From DATAPE01 sp034667545 (GTDB lineage Bacteria > Actinomycetota > CADDZG01 > WHSQ01), in contig JAXDJR010000015.1 in NCBI GenBank assembly GCA_034667545.1, positions 10,386 to 74,385 of the forward strand: a stretch of 64,000 nucleotides of DNA, read 5' to 3'. Below the pieces are notes generated by a model. That model was given only the letters and a program-made list of their open reading frames with translations. It had not been told where the DNA came from and did not search any database. A program made the translations under genes and the position numbers. This document shows, piece after piece, positions 1-8,886 of the stretch. Positions within the stretch are counted from its first letter, which is position 1; each line of letters begins with the position of its first letter.

Positions 1-427
1 CGTCGGAAAAGCAATGATGCAGAACCGCGTTCGAGTAGTTGCCTCCTTCGCAGCGATGGCAAAGCTTGCCTTCGGTGAACATGTAACCGTTGGGGCATCT
101 CAACCTGCAGTTATGTACGGTCATCACCAGCGGGATACCAGCGCGTTGCGCCTCCAGATGCACGGCAGGGCCGAGGGCCGGGTACGCGTTGTGGAGATGG
201 ATGACGTCGGGGCGGAAGGATCGAATGACCCTCCGCAGATCCCCTCTGTCGTGAGAAGACGAAGCCGTCATGAGGACCGCCGTCGAAAGCCCCCCACCCA
301 GCTCCTCGTTACGGCGACTGAACAGCTCGACCGCGTGCTTCCCCTTTAAGAGCTGGATCTGCTGCCCGACGTACCTATCCTCGCCGCCCGGCAAACGGTA
401 GAAGCTGTGGGCTATCAAGACTCTCAC
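1..427 (-). CDS. Glycosyltransferase family 4, N-terminal part (cut by window edge)
   Basis: Translating the minus strand from a GTG at 427 gives an uninterrupted frame to the window edge beginning VRVLIAHSFYRLPGGEDRYV, then RPDVIHLHNAYPALGP and GIPLVMTVHNCRLRCPNG. This is the N-terminal Rossmann half of GT-B, GT4-type glycosyltransferases, which transfer sugar from an activated donor to a growing glycan on the cytoplasmic membrane face. About 142 residues are visible; the C-terminal donor-binding half lies outside. A CHRCEGG motif follows the acceptor-side segment, as in many GT4 enzymes of exopolysaccharide clusters. The GTG is preceded by a GGTGAG ribosome site and an in-frame TAG lies upstream, so this start is well supported. 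It follows the Wzz/BY-kinase gene on the same strand by 85 bases. Confidence 0.85.
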   Translation of the reverse strand, partial: MRVLIAHSFYRLPGGEDRYVGQQIQLLKGKHAVELFSRRNEELGGGLSTAVLMTASSSHDRGDLRRVIRSFRPDVIHLHNAYPALGPAVHLEAQRAGIPLVMTVHNCRLRCPNGYMFTEGKLCHRCEGGNYSNAVLHHCFSD

Positions 428-512
428 CGGTAGCTCACCAGCCTGATCGGCACGAGAGAAAGCCTGGATCGGTGGAGGAACCTAAGAGCTGAGAGCCGAA
501 GCCCGATGTGAC

Positions 513-2201
513 CTACTTAGGTGCCGGTAGGTCAGCCTGGGACTGGGTGTCGTCCGGATCGAGGCTCTTGCCTCCGCCTGAGGATTGCCGCGTGGTTGCC
601 GCGCGCGTCTCTTCTCTAGTGGCGCGAGCATCACGCTTGGGCAGATCTTGGTAGTAGGAGTAGTAGCCGGCGTGGTGACGGTAGGCCCGGGCACGAGACT
701 TCTCCAGGTTGTTGATCACGATGCCGATACGGCGGGCTTGCAGTTGGTCCAGCTGCTCGCGAACGTCGTCGGCAGCGGCACGAGTAGACACCGCAGGGTC
801 CACCACGAGCAAAACACCGTCGCTGTGCGGAAGAAGAGAGGCAGTGTCGGCAACCAGCAGGATGGGGGCCGCGTCCACGATCACGAAATCACTCCGATCA
901 CGCAAGTTATCCAGCACTTTCCCCATCGCCTCGGATCCGATGAGCTCTGCTGCATTGTCACGTGCGCCGCCGCTGAACAGGATCTGCAACTCGTCGATAG
1001 AGGAGGGCACTAGCGCGCGGTCGATAGTTGTCTGACCGGTCAGAACCGTCGCAAGTCCGATCGGAGAGGAGCCTCCGAAGAACTCGTGCAGCCTCGGCTT
1101 GCGCAGGTCGGCAGAGAGCAGCGTGACTCGTTTCCCGGCTTGAGCGAGAGCCACAGCCAGGTTCGCTGCGGTAGTCGTCTTGCCTTCCCCTTCGAATGCA
1201 CTCGTGACCAAGATCACCTTGGCACCGGTGCGGGATGCCGCGAAGAGCACCCCCGCGCGAAGGGTCCGATAGGCATCAGCAGCAACCGACTGAGGCATCG
1301 ATGACGAGAGCAGCACCGGAACACCACGTCCTTGCGAGCCGCGTACTTTTGGAACTACGGCCAGCACCGAGGCTCCGGCGTGAGCTTGCAACTCTGCCCG
1401 GTCCGTGAAGTGCTCGTCCAGACGCTCCCGGAGGAACGCGACCCCTATGCCGAGGGCGAACCCTACGAGCACCGCCAGCAGCATGTTCTTGATGAGGCTG
1501 GGGCTCGAAGGTGCGGACGGCAGCTCGGCAGGCGTCGTGATATTGCCTACCTGAACGCTGCTGGCGGGAGTGATGTTGGCGATCTGCCCCTGGAGGAGAG
1601 TCTTCCTGTCGCGGAGCGAGTTCTCCTTGTTGTTAAGACTCGCCAGGATTGCCGGATCCGTTGTGCTAGTGATCTGGTTGGTGACATTTTGAATCTGCGA
1701 GTAGAGACGCTTCACGCGCAACTGCAACGGTTGGATCACCGTCTGGACGGTCTGGACCGCCTGTTGGGTGCGGTACTGAAGGTACGCGGTCGCGAACCCC
1801 GCAGCGATCTGCTGGGCCTCAGCAGCCTTCGGTGAGGAATAGGAGATCTGAAGGATCTCGGTGTTGGTGGGCACCGTGACCGCAAGATTCTGCAACAGCG
1901 TCTTGGTGCTCTCCTGTAGCGAAAGATCCTTCAGGACGAGGGAAGCCACGGTCGCAGAAGAAACTAGGTTCTTCTCGGTGTCCATGTTGGGGGGTACCGG
2001 CTGTCCCTGTTGGATAGCCGTCAAGGAAAACGGTTGCACTTCGACTTGCGCCTGAGACGTATAGATCGGGGTTTGCTGGAACGTGAACGCCAGAGCCGAC
2101 AGGATGACGACTGCAGCGATAGCGAGGACGGACCACTTGCGGTATCTCAGAACCTGTAGGTAGTCGTTCAGATCGCTACCGGCGCCACCTGCTGAACTCA
2201 T
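513..2201 (-). CDS. Wzz-type chain-length regulator fused to BY-kinase (polysaccharide co-polymerase)
   Basis: 562 residues. Membrane segment 1 (about 24-41) and segment 2 (about 239-257) flank a periplasmic/extracytoplasmic Wzz domain with coiled-coil stretches (about 140-210). A cytoplasmic P-loop tyrosine-kinase domain follows, with Walker A EGEGKTT (about 337-343), Walker A' LLSADLRKP (about 361-369) and Walker B FVIVDAAP. The tail has the tyrosine cluster YYSYY typical of autophosphorylated BY-kinases. The protein would control chain length and assembly of the exported polysaccharide with the flippase and polymerase of this locus. Start ATG has AGGGG eight bases upstream. The 286 bases upstream (2202-2487) contain no gene and presumably the leader or promoter. 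In actinobacteria the fused Wzz-kinase form is common. Confidence 0.93.
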   Translation of the reverse strand: MSSAGGAGSDLNDYLQVLRYRKWSVLAIAAVVILSALAFTFQQTPIYTSQAQVEVQPFSLTAIQQGQPVPPNMDTEKNLVSSATVASLVLKDLSLQESTKTLLQNLAVTVPTNTEILQISYSSPKAAEAQQIAAGFATAYLQYRTQQAVQTVQTVIQPLQLRVKRLYSQIQNVTNQITSTTDPAILASLNNKENSLRDRKTLLQGQIANITPASSVQVGNITTPAELPSAPSSPSLIKNMLLAVLVGFALGIGVAFLRERLDEHFTDRAELQAHAGASVLAVVPKVRGSQGRGVPVLLSSSMPQSVAADAYRTLRAGVLFAASRTGAKVILVTSAFEGEGKTTTAANLAVALAQAGKRVTLLSADLRKPRLHEFFGGSSPIGLATVLTGQTTIDRALVPSSIDELQILFSGGARDNAAELIGSEAMGKVLDNLRDRSDFVIVDAAPILLVADTASLLPHSDGVLLVVDPAVSTRAAADDVREQLDQLQARRIGIVINNLEKSRARAYRHHAGYYSYYQDLPKRDARATREETRAATTRQSSGGGKSLDPDDTQSQADLPAPK

Positions 2202-2487
2202 TGATCGGTTCCCCTAAACTTGTCGTGAAAGCATCGTTGTGCACTACCCGTTCCGTACCAATCCTCCCGGGCGGGGGCCCTGAACCCAACCTCTGCCCCA
2301 CGTAGAGCCGATACGTTGACGGGAGCAGACCGCCATCCCCGCCACGATATCCGACCGTTGCGGGCACATCCGGCGAGCAGGGCGACCAGATCTTCCATTG
2401 GAAGCGTGGTTACCGGTCCTATATCGGACACTCCCACGAGGTTCTTGAGAATGTGCCCGCTCTGGTTCCCGGCGAAACTGGCAGTAA

Positions 2488-3564
2488 TCAGACGGGAGGG
2501 GGAGCCTTCTTTCGCCCGGGCCAGGGTCTCCGCAGAGCGAAGGCGAGGCGGGCGAGCATGGGCCCCGGGTCCGACAGGGACTCGTAGCTGTGGATGGTTC
2601 CCCGGTGGGGGGCAAGGGCACGGACCGCGGCCCCCGCATCCATCCGTCCCTGTCGAAGGTTCGTGAGCACGCTGCGAAAATCGCCTTCCATCCACCGGAA
2701 GAATCTTCCAGGACGACCCCTCACGGTCGCGACGGCCCCGCCGGTGACGAGGCGGCAATACGAGGCGGGGAGGTTCACGCCTGCGCCCAACGCCAACGGG
2801 AGCGTCCCGTGGACGCGGGGATTCAGGTCGAGCAGATAGTCGCCTGCGAACTCGGCGTGAAAGATGCCGTTGTATCCGGCCAGCAATCTCAACAGTCCCG
2901 CTTCCGTGTCCTCATCGGGGGAAACGGTGACTGCGGAGGCAGTCGTTCCGCAGGGCATGGGCCACACGCGCACGTAGTCCAGATGCACTGCTGCCCTCAA
3001 TTCCCCCTCCCACATGAGCCCGACAACCGCCCGCAATCTGTCAGAGAGGTAGGGCTGGACGATCACCGGACCTTCTTCCTTCAAGGCCTTGGGAAGCTGA
3101 GCCGCCGAGTCCACCCGCGCGGCCGAATACCTCTTGAGGGCGGGCTTGATCACCACCGGGTAGTCGAGCTGGTGGGCGGCTGAAAGAAGCTCGCCGGTAG
3201 ATCCGAAGGTCTGACTGGGGGGAACCGACAGACCCGCCGCTACGGCGGCCTTGGCACATTCGACCTTGTCCATGAGGTGCCTGACCGGAAACTTGAGGGC
3301 GACGAGAGCAACATCACTAGTGGGGATGATGGCGGCGTACGAGCCTCTGTCGAACTCCTCCATCACCGCTTCGGGATAACCGTCGGTCCCCGCGTAGGGG
3401 ACGTTAATGCGGGCTGCGCAGAATCGCGACGCTGCAGCCATCGACAACGAACCAGAGACGGTGACGGTGGGCTTCCACCCATCGGAAGCCAACGCGCGCA
3501 CGGTGGATACGGTGCCCCGGGACTGACCGCTCCCTCCGTGGGTCACGAGAACTCGCCTAGACAC
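2488..3564 (-). CDS. ATP-grasp domain enzyme in polysaccharide locus
   Basis: 358 residues beginning with a Rossmann-like pre-ATP-grasp domain (RRVLVTHGGSGQSRGT), followed by the ATP-binding segment YPVVIKPALKRYS (about 136-148) and VIVQPYL, and the metal-binding end FHAEFAGDYLLDLNPRVHGT (about 235-255), whose E and N residues match the Mg-ligand pattern of carboxylate-amine/thiol ligases of the carbamoyl-phosphate-synthase-like group. It would activate a carboxylate as acyl-phosphate and couple it to an amine; the substrate is unknown. Its GTG start (GGAGG nine bases upstream) lies inside the end of the preceding gene, overlapping by 8 bases, so the two are translationally coupled. A role in adding an amino-acid or amide decoration to the polysaccharide is inference from context. 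Confidence 0.8.
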   Translation of the reverse strand: MSRRVLVTHGGSGQSRGTVSTVRALASDGWKPTVTVSGSLSMAAASRFCAARINVPYAGTDGYPEAVMEEFDRGSYAAIIPTSDVALVALKFPVRHLMDKVECAKAAVAAGLSVPPSQTFGSTGELLSAAHQLDYPVVIKPALKRYSAARVDSAAQLPKALKEEGPVIVQPYLSDRLRAVVGLMWEGELRAAVHLDYVRVWPMPCGTTASAVTVSPDEDTEAGLLRLLAGYNGIFHAEFAGDYLLDLNPRVHGTLPLALGAGVNLPASYCRLVTGGAVATVRGRPGRFFRWMEGDFRSVLTNLRQGRMDAGAAVRALAPHRGTIHSYESLSDPGPMLARLAFALRRPWPGRKKAPPPV

Positions 3565-4375
3565 GGCCTTCGGCCTCCATACCGTGCATCTCGTGCGTCT
3601 CGGCTACTTTCGCCAGCCACGCCGCCCGGTTCTCAGGGATCTTGCGGCGCGTGCCCAAGATCGCTTTGACTATCGGACAGCTGGACTTCGTTTCGAACCG
3701 GAATCTCGCTCGCCGCGCCAGGATGACGGGATTGCGGATGCCTTTTACGACGAACCATCCATCGACGAGCGCCATAGCACTTGGCTCCCAGCGAGACTCT
3801 GCAGCTGCACGCGCCCCTTTAATGACGGCATCTTTGACCGGACCAAAGAGCCGCGCCGCCATCTCGACGCCGGCGGGATCGGCGGCCAGCAACTCTCTTA
3901 TGTTCTTTTCCTCGATGCCCTCCCAGTTCGGACGACCGCCCCATTTGGTGCCGTTGAGGACCAGCTTGAAAAGGCCCTCGGCCCCCGGCCGCAGCCGGCG
4001 GAAGCCCCGCTGATCCATCTCGGAGAGGCCCTCTAGGTCCTCAATCACGAACAAGGTCGAGCCCCGGAAAATGCGCCTCTCTTTCACGCTCATCTCGAGG
4101 AATGCTGCCGCCCCCTGTGGAAAGGCAACCAGGTTGAGCCCTCCGGGGATGTGGCGGCAGACCGCCGCGGGCCCCAACCTCTCGCGCAAAGCCCAGTCCA
4201 GGAATTCGTTCTCGATGCTGTTCCACTGCGCCGAGGGTGCTGCCGAATCGACATCCCCTACGCCTGAAAGTGCGGAGTCGACGTTCTTCCACACCAGCCA
4301 CTCATCCGACACCGTGCTCAAGGTGCGCAGCAAAGGAAGCCAGGGCGAGGAGGGTGTTTCGAGTGAGCCTTCCAC
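3557..4375 (-). CDS. Conserved polysaccharide-cluster protein, putative nucleotidyltransferase fold
   Basis: 272 residues, no signal peptide or membrane segment. Near the N-terminus WLVWKNVDSALSGVGDVDSA resembles the G-x-G-D-x-D metal-binding signature of MNT-type nucleotidyltransferase domains found beside thymidylate-kinase-like proteins in glycan clusters; the later part (LRPGAEGLFKLVLNG, WEGIEEKNI, AARLFGP) is helical and looks like the substrate-binding half of that fold. Catalysis is not proven: the third acidic residue of the usual triad cannot be placed by eye. GTG start with an excellent AAGGAGG six bases upstream. It leads the minus-strand arm of the locus (this gene, ATP-grasp, Wzz kinase, GT4) and is divergent from the sulfotransferase arm. 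Function unknown; a nucleotidyl- or AMP-transfer role is inference. Confidence 0.62.
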   Translation of the reverse strand: MEGSLETPSSPWLPLLRTLSTVSDEWLVWKNVDSALSGVGDVDSAAPSAQWNSIENEFLDWALRERLGPAAVCRHIPGGLNLVAFPQGAAAFLEMSVKERRIFRGSTLFVIEDLEGLSEMDQRGFRRLRPGAEGLFKLVLNGTKWGGRPNWEGIEEKNIRELLAADPAGVEMAARLFGPVKDAVIKGARAAAESRWEPSAMALVDGWFVVKGIRNPVILARRARFRFETKSSCPIVKAILGTRRKIPENRAAWLAKVAETHEMHGMEAEGRV

Positions 4376-4544
4376 GCGTATCCTCCTTGGGCTGTATCGA
4401 CCGGCTTTTGCGGCTCCATCCGCAGCGCGAACGAGCCCCGCTCCGGGAGGAACGGCAGCACTAGGATACGAGTGAATCAGAGCCGCCTCTTAGCCCCCCA
4501 CTTGCTAAGACGAGCGCTGACATCGCTAGGAGGTTTCAACACCC
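4376..4544. promoter_or_regulatory. Divergent intergenic region between the two arms of the polysaccharide locus
   Basis: 169 bases separate the GTG of the nucleotidyltransferase-like gene (minus) from the ATG of the first sulfotransferase (plus). It must hold promoters for both arms if each is transcribed independently. Strong ribosome sites are visible at both ends (AAGGAGG reading minus, AGGAGG at 4528-4533 reading plus). No convincing -35/-10 pair could be assigned by eye. Confidence 0.45.
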
Positions 4545-5363
4545 ATGATCGATACCCAGGTCCTTCGCCGGGCGCGGTTCCGAAGCAAGATCTTGCGACG
4601 CCCCACGGTTTGGGCCAGGCACCGTGGGATACAGCGACACGATGCGATCTTGGCGAGCTATCCGCGATCGGGCACTACGTGGATGCGATTCCTCCTCTCT
4701 CAGGCCTTGTCGGGCCAATCCTCCGAGTTCAAAGCGATCAGAGGAATCGTTCCGTACGTGGGCCGGCACAGGCACGCGCTATCGATCCTGCCCGGAGGCG
4801 GCAAGCTTATGTACAGCCACGATCTGCTTAGCAAAGACGTCACCGACAGGGCCATCTACGTGGTGAGGGACGCGCGCGATGTTGCCCTTTCGGAATTCAA
4901 CTGGCAGAAGCGCATCGGGGTCTACGAAGGCGAGCTCGATCCGTTCTTAAGAGACTTCGTGTCGGGTCGGGGAAGCCCGTTCGGTTCGTGGGGGGCTCAT
5001 GTCGACGGCTGGTTTGACGCCGATCGGATCGCCGATGATCGTCTGAAGGTTGTGAAGTTCGAAGACCTCAAGAAGGACGCGCCCGGCGTTCTGGCATCCG
5101 TACTCTCGTTCCTGCGCGTGACGGTGCCCGAGGCTGAGATCGCCCAAGTGGTGGAGAGCAATTCGGTCGAGATGATGCGTCAGAAAGAGGATCGCGCGCC
5201 AGAGGGCTCCTTCAAGAAGCGAGTGGTCAAACGGAATGTTCGCTTCGTGAATGCGGGGTCCGTGGGTAAATGGCAGAGAAACCTGAACCCCACCCAAGAA
5301 CAGCTCATCGAAGAAGCCTTCGGATCGCAATTGCAGCGGCTCGGCTATGCGCTTCACTCGTAG
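4545..5363 (+). CDS. Sulfotransferase (cytosolic sulfotransferase-like, PF00685 type)
   Basis: 272 residues. The 5'-phosphosulfate-binding loop reads YPRSGTTWMRFLL (about 38-50) and the 3'-phosphate-binding segment YVVRDARDVALSEFNW (about 105-120), the two PAPS-binding signatures of the Sulfotransfer_1 family; the C-terminal part has GKWQRNL, a typical third PAPS-contact region. It would transfer sulfate from PAPS to a hydroxyl or amine, here most plausibly on the polysaccharide or a precursor. ATG preceded by AGGAGG eleven bases upstream. First gene of a plus-strand series with the kinase, phosphotransferase, flippase and polymerase genes. One of three sulfotransferases in the locus, and the closest of the three to the eukaryotic cytosolic type. 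Confidence 0.9.
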   Translation: MIDTQVLRRARFRSKILRRPTVWARHRGIQRHDAILASYPRSGTTWMRFLLSQALSGQSSEFKAIRGIVPYVGRHRHALSILPGGGKLMYSHDLLSKDVTDRAIYVVRDARDVALSEFNWQKRIGVYEGELDPFLRDFVSGRGSPFGSWGAHVDGWFDADRIADDRLKVVKFEDLKKDAPGVLASVLSFLRVTVPEAEIAQVVESNSVEMMRQKEDRAPEGSFKKRVVKRNVRFVNAGSVGKWQRNLNPTQEQLIEEAFGSQLQRLGYALHS

Positions 5364-5374
5364 CGCCCGTATGG

Positions 5375-5992
5375 ATGACCACTAGCTCCTCGGCGGGCCG
5401 AGTGATTGCGGTACTCGGGCCCGACGGCAGTGGGAAGTCGACGTTCGCCGATGCTCTTGTCGCGGGGCCTCTCAACCGAGAGACCATCCTTCGCTTGCAT
5501 CACAGGCCGGGGGCGGTCGTTTCCAAGAGCCCGAGCGAGGCCCCCGTTACAGAGCCCCATGCCGGCGACCCCTACCCCCGGACCCTTGCCCTAGCCAAGC
5601 TCGTATTCCTCTTCCTCGACTTCCAGATCGGGTGGTGGACCCGGATCAAACCATTCGTACGGCGGGGGGGATGGGTTGTCTGGGAGCGGCCTTGGTGGGA
5701 CATCTCCATCGACCCCACCCGCTACCGGCTGCAAGGTTCGGAGCGCGCCGCGCGCGTGCTGGGTGCTGCGTTGCCGGTTCCCGATCTAGTCATCGTGCTC
5801 GAGGCGCCCGTCGACGTGCTCCTCGCGCGCAAGCGCGAAGTCTCGGAGGCCGAACTGGAGAGGCAAACGCACGAGTTACACCACGTCGTGCCGGCAAAGG
5901 TCCGAACGGTGTTCCTGGACTCTCGCGAGCCCATACCCACCCTGCTGCAACAAGCGACGGAAGAGCTGGAGAGCCTTCGGAGCGAGGATTGA
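5375..5992 (+). CDS. Thymidylate-kinase-like P-loop kinase of glycan clusters
   Basis: 205 residues from ATG 5375, 11 bases after the sulfotransferase stop. Walker A is VLGPDGSGKSTF (about 12-23); WVVWERPWWD (about 98-107) occupies the position of the DR/ERxxxS segment of nucleoside-monophosphate kinases, and LVIVLEAPVDVLLARKREVS (about 135-154) is the LID-proximal helix seen in thymidylate kinases. True Tmk has a conserved DRYxxS motif; here it is replaced, so the phosphate acceptor is probably not dTMP. Homologous Tmk-like proteins recur in polysaccharide clusters, often next to a nucleotidyltransferase-fold protein, as here. The next gene starts inside its stop codon. The product likely phosphorylates a sugar or lipid-linked intermediate; this is inference. 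Confidence 0.75.
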   Translation: MTTSSSAGRVIAVLGPDGSGKSTFADALVAGPLNRETILRLHHRPGAVVSKSPSEAPVTEPHAGDPYPRTLALAKLVFLFLDFQIGWWTRIKPFVRRGGWVVWERPWWDISIDPTRYRLQGSERAARVLGAALPVPDLVIVLEAPVDVLLARKREVSEAELERQTHELHHVVPAKVRTVFLDSREPIPTLLQQATEELESLRSED

Positions 5993-6942
5993 GAGGCAAG
6001 ACGCGATGGGCCCCCATCCCTCCAGCGTCATCGCGATGGCTGCTGCCGACGACGCCGCGCCGGGCCGCCACCAATAGCGTGCACATCTATCACCCCGTGA
6101 CGATCAAAGGACTCTTGGGATGGGAAGCCGCGCGTGCGGTTGCGTCGGTGGGCGGGTTCAGATTGCTTCCCGGCCGCGGCGCAGTCCCTGCGGAAGTGAC
6201 CGAGCTCCTCCGGGCCAACGGGCTGGCATACCGATCGCTTGCCGTGGCCCGGGCCAACCACCCTTCCCGATTCCTTGCGCTGCTACTGGGCGAATCCTTG
6301 GCCTGTACAGGGGTAGCCAAGATGGCATTCGACGACAAGGGACGTCACGCCCTAGCCAGGGAGGCGCAAGCGATCGAGGCAGCAACAGCCGTGCTGCCTG
6401 CGCCCGTGCGGCCGCCTCTCGTTCGTGCTGCAGCCGATGGATTGCTCCTGCTGGAGCCGGTGGCGTGGTTGCCGCGCATCACCTCGTGGCGTCTTCCCGG
6501 AGAAGTCGCTTATGGATTGGGGGTGTACTCGAGGATGAAGGGAGCCGGTGGCCAGGGTGCCACCGCAGCCCACGGTGACTTTGCTCCGTGGAACCTCCTG
6601 CGGACCGAGGGTGGATGGGTGTTGCTGGATTGGGAGCATGCGTCCGAGTCCAAACCTCCTTTCTTCGACCTGTGGCACTACTTCATGCAAGCTCATTCGC
6701 TACTGGGACGTCCCAACGCGCGAGCACTCGTGGACGGCGTGAGGAAGGGGGACGGCTGGGTTGGGATCGCTCTGGCGCAATATGCGCGCGGCAGTCAGAG
6801 GTCTCCCGCGGAGGCAGTCGATTATTTCGATGACTACATCAGGGCAAGCGCCGAACAACTCGCGGGAAGGAGCCAGCGGGAACAGCACGGGCTGACGGCG
6901 CGAACCGAACTACAGCGTCAGATCACACGTGGACAAGAATGA
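5989..6942 (+). CDS. APH/choline-kinase-like phosphotransferase
   Basis: 317 residues if started at the TTG overlapping the preceding stop (TTGA); a GTG at 6079 is the alternative but would drop the segment SSRWLLPTTPRRAATNSVHI that seems part of the fold. The catalytic loop AAHGDFAPWNLL and the metal-binding LLDWEHASES are the HxDxxxxN and D-W-E signatures of the aminoglycoside phosphotransferase/choline kinase superfamily; FDLWHYF follows. It would use ATP to phosphorylate a hydroxyl on a small molecule or glycan intermediate. Such proteins are common next to Tmk-like kinases in actinobacterial glycan clusters. Antibiotic resistance is possible for the superfamily but unlikely given the context. 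Confidence 0.75.
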   Translation: MRGKTRWAPIPPASSRWLLPTTPRRAATNSVHIYHPVTIKGLLGWEAARAVASVGGFRLLPGRGAVPAEVTELLRANGLAYRSLAVARANHPSRFLALLLGESLACTGVAKMAFDDKGRHALAREAQAIEAATAVLPAPVRPPLVRAAADGLLLLEPVAWLPRITSWRLPGEVAYGLGVYSRMKGAGGQGATAAHGDFAPWNLLRTEGGWVLLDWEHASESKPPFFDLWHYFMQAHSLLGRPNARALVDGVRKGDGWVGIALAQYARGSQRSPAEAVDYFDDYIRASAEQLAGRSQREQHGLTARTELQRQITRGQE

Positions 6943-7113
6943 AAGAAGCGATGGGCAGAGGTGTAACGGTTAGCCTGAGGGCACATTCGCCCTTTAGGAG
7001 ACTCCTCGCTTTGATCGGCAAGAACGCCTTCCCAGACATCTGCAACCTGATCCTTCTGGATAGCAGCGCGTCGTCATCCCCCCGACTCGGTCTCGCGGAA
7101 GCCGGCTGAAACG

Positions 7114-8676
7114 GTGGACGAAACCCCGGGAGTAGAAGACCTAACGCAGGAATCCGCCGCCGATGTCGCGACTCTGGCCAAAGGCGGGGCCCTGCAGATG
7201 GTTGGTCGCGTCAGCTCTCGCATCCTTGGCTTCGCGTTCATCGCCGTTGCAGTACGGATCTTGGGGACCAGCAGATATGGGCTGTTCCGAGAGGTCACGC
7301 AGGTCCTGTTGATCGCCGCCGCGCTGGCCCCCGGTGGGTTCCAGTTCGCAGCCGTTCGATTCATCGCCCGAGCACGCGCGTTGCACCGGCCGGGGGCCGT
7401 GCGAGGGTCGGCGACCGTCGCGGTATGGGGCGGGGCAACTGTCTCCACCTTGGTCTTTATCGGCCTGCTCATATTGGCTCAGCCGATCGCGGATCACTTT
7501 GCATCAGGCGCCACGAAGCAAACGGACTTGGCGCATCTCTTGCGGCTGGGGGCACTGTTCGTGCCGCTCTACTCGATGACTCTGGTGCTCCTTTACTGCA
7601 CGCAGGGTTACAGAACGCTGGTTCCGACCACGACGGTGAACGATGTGGGATTGCCGGCGGCGCGCTTCGCCCTGGGAACCATCGCGATCCTGGTAGGGCT
7701 CGAGGTTGCGGGATTGGTGGTTGCCCTCGACGTGTCGGCGGCACTGGCTCTGCTCGGAGCGTTGTGGTTCTACAGAAAGCTCCTCACCGAGGAGGAGAAA
7801 GTGGCGACGCCGGAGCGCGAAGTGGGGCCGATCGTGAGATTCGCTCTCCTGTTGGGGGCCTCCAACCTATTCAGCACCCAATCGCTGGGGCTCGGCATCA
7901 TCCTGCTCGGGATCTATTCGACCGATCGCAACGTCGGTTTGTTCGCGATCGCCCTCGCATTGCAAGCAGCGGGCGGTGTCTTTCTGCAAAGTCTGGTCGG
8001 GATCTGGGCTCCAGTCGTGACCAAGGTTTACGAAGAGGGGGACATCGCGCGCTTGCAGTCTCTTTACCAAGCGATCACGCGATGGATCGTGACGCTGGCC
8101 TTCCCCGTATACGCAGCGTTGATGGTGCTCCCGGGCTTCTTCGGTCGTTTGCTGGCCGGTCACAATGGAGCCGACGCCGCTCCCCTGATCGTGGTTCTTG
8201 CGCTTGGAAATATCTTTTACGCCGGGACGGGACCCTCGGGCCACATCCTGAACATGACGGGGCGACCTCGCGTCACGCTCATCAACTCGATCACGGCCGT
8301 CATCCTCTACATCATTCTGGGCGCGATCCTGGTGCCGCGCTATGGGGCGATAGCCATGGCAGGAGTCGACGCCGGAATCACCGCGGCGATCAACCTCACC
8401 GTTGTGTTGGAGGGACGCATCCTCGTCGGCGTCCACCCCTTTGGGAAGTCCTTCCTCAAACCGTTGGGCGCAACGGTGGTCTTTGCCCTATTCCTGTTGT
8501 TGTGGAGAACCGTCCTTGGCACGGGACTCGCCGTCGAGGGGGCCGGGTTGGTCGTCGGGGTGATCATCTACCTGGGGATCCTGGCGAAGCTGGGGATGGA
8601 CCCAGAGGAACGGTACGTGTTTGGGCGGATCAAACAGCGGATCCCCTTCCTCGCCCGGCGAGGCAGAGGTCGCTGA
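7114..8676 (+). CDS. Polysaccharide flippase, Wzx/MATE-like (oligosaccharide flippase family)
   Basis: 520 residues, almost entirely hydrophobic, with about fourteen predicted membrane helices from residue 30 on. Early features are GGALQMVGRVSSRILGFAF and RILGTSRYGLFREVTQ, the usual N-terminal pattern of Wzx flippases (a G-x-x-x-Y-G-L segment after helix 1). It would flip the undecaprenyl-linked repeat unit across the cytoplasmic membrane. The start is GTG at 7114; the 171 bases before it contain no convincing gene and only a weak ribosome site, so a slightly different start cannot be excluded. Lies between the phosphotransferase and the polymerase/ligase, as expected for a Wzx/Wzy-type pathway. 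Confidence 0.9.
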   Translation: MDETPGVEDLTQESAADVATLAKGGALQMVGRVSSRILGFAFIAVAVRILGTSRYGLFREVTQVLLIAAALAPGGFQFAAVRFIARARALHRPGAVRGSATVAVWGGATVSTLVFIGLLILAQPIADHFASGATKQTDLAHLLRLGALFVPLYSMTLVLLYCTQGYRTLVPTTTVNDVGLPAARFALGTIAILVGLEVAGLVVALDVSAALALLGALWFYRKLLTEEEKVATPEREVGPIVRFALLLGASNLFSTQSLGLGIILLGIYSTDRNVGLFAIALALQAAGGVFLQSLVGIWAPVVTKVYEEGDIARLQSLYQAITRWIVTLAFPVYAALMVLPGFFGRLLAGHNGADAAPLIVVLALGNIFYAGTGPSGHILNMTGRPRVTLINSITAVILYIILGAILVPRYGAIAMAGVDAGITAAINLTVVLEGRILVGVHPFGKSFLKPLGATVVFALFLLLWRTVLGTGLAVEGAGLVVGVIIYLGILAKLGMDPEERYVFGRIKQRIPFLARRGRGR

Positions 8677-8886
8677 TCGAGCGGGCCTCCTTGGCACGTC
8701 CACCCGTCAGGGATGAGATGGCCCCGTCCGAGAAAATGCCCCCTAGCGCGCCCCACGCAGCCCTTGATACCCTCATAGAAGGCATCACCAGCAAGTTGCA
8801 AAGGTTCAGGTGGATTGACGTTTGAGTAGCGGGCACGTACGGATCTGCTCGTGGACACGTACTGACGACTACTTCTAGGCGGCTGA

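Noticed and set aside
1..349. A 111-codon plus-strand frame at the left edge
   Set aside because: The minus strand encodes a convincing GT4 glycosyltransferase N-terminus over the same bases.
7425..8825. A 466-codon plus-strand frame overlapping the flippase gene
   Set aside because: The other frame encodes a clear Wzx-type membrane protein; this frame is a charged low-complexity shadow.
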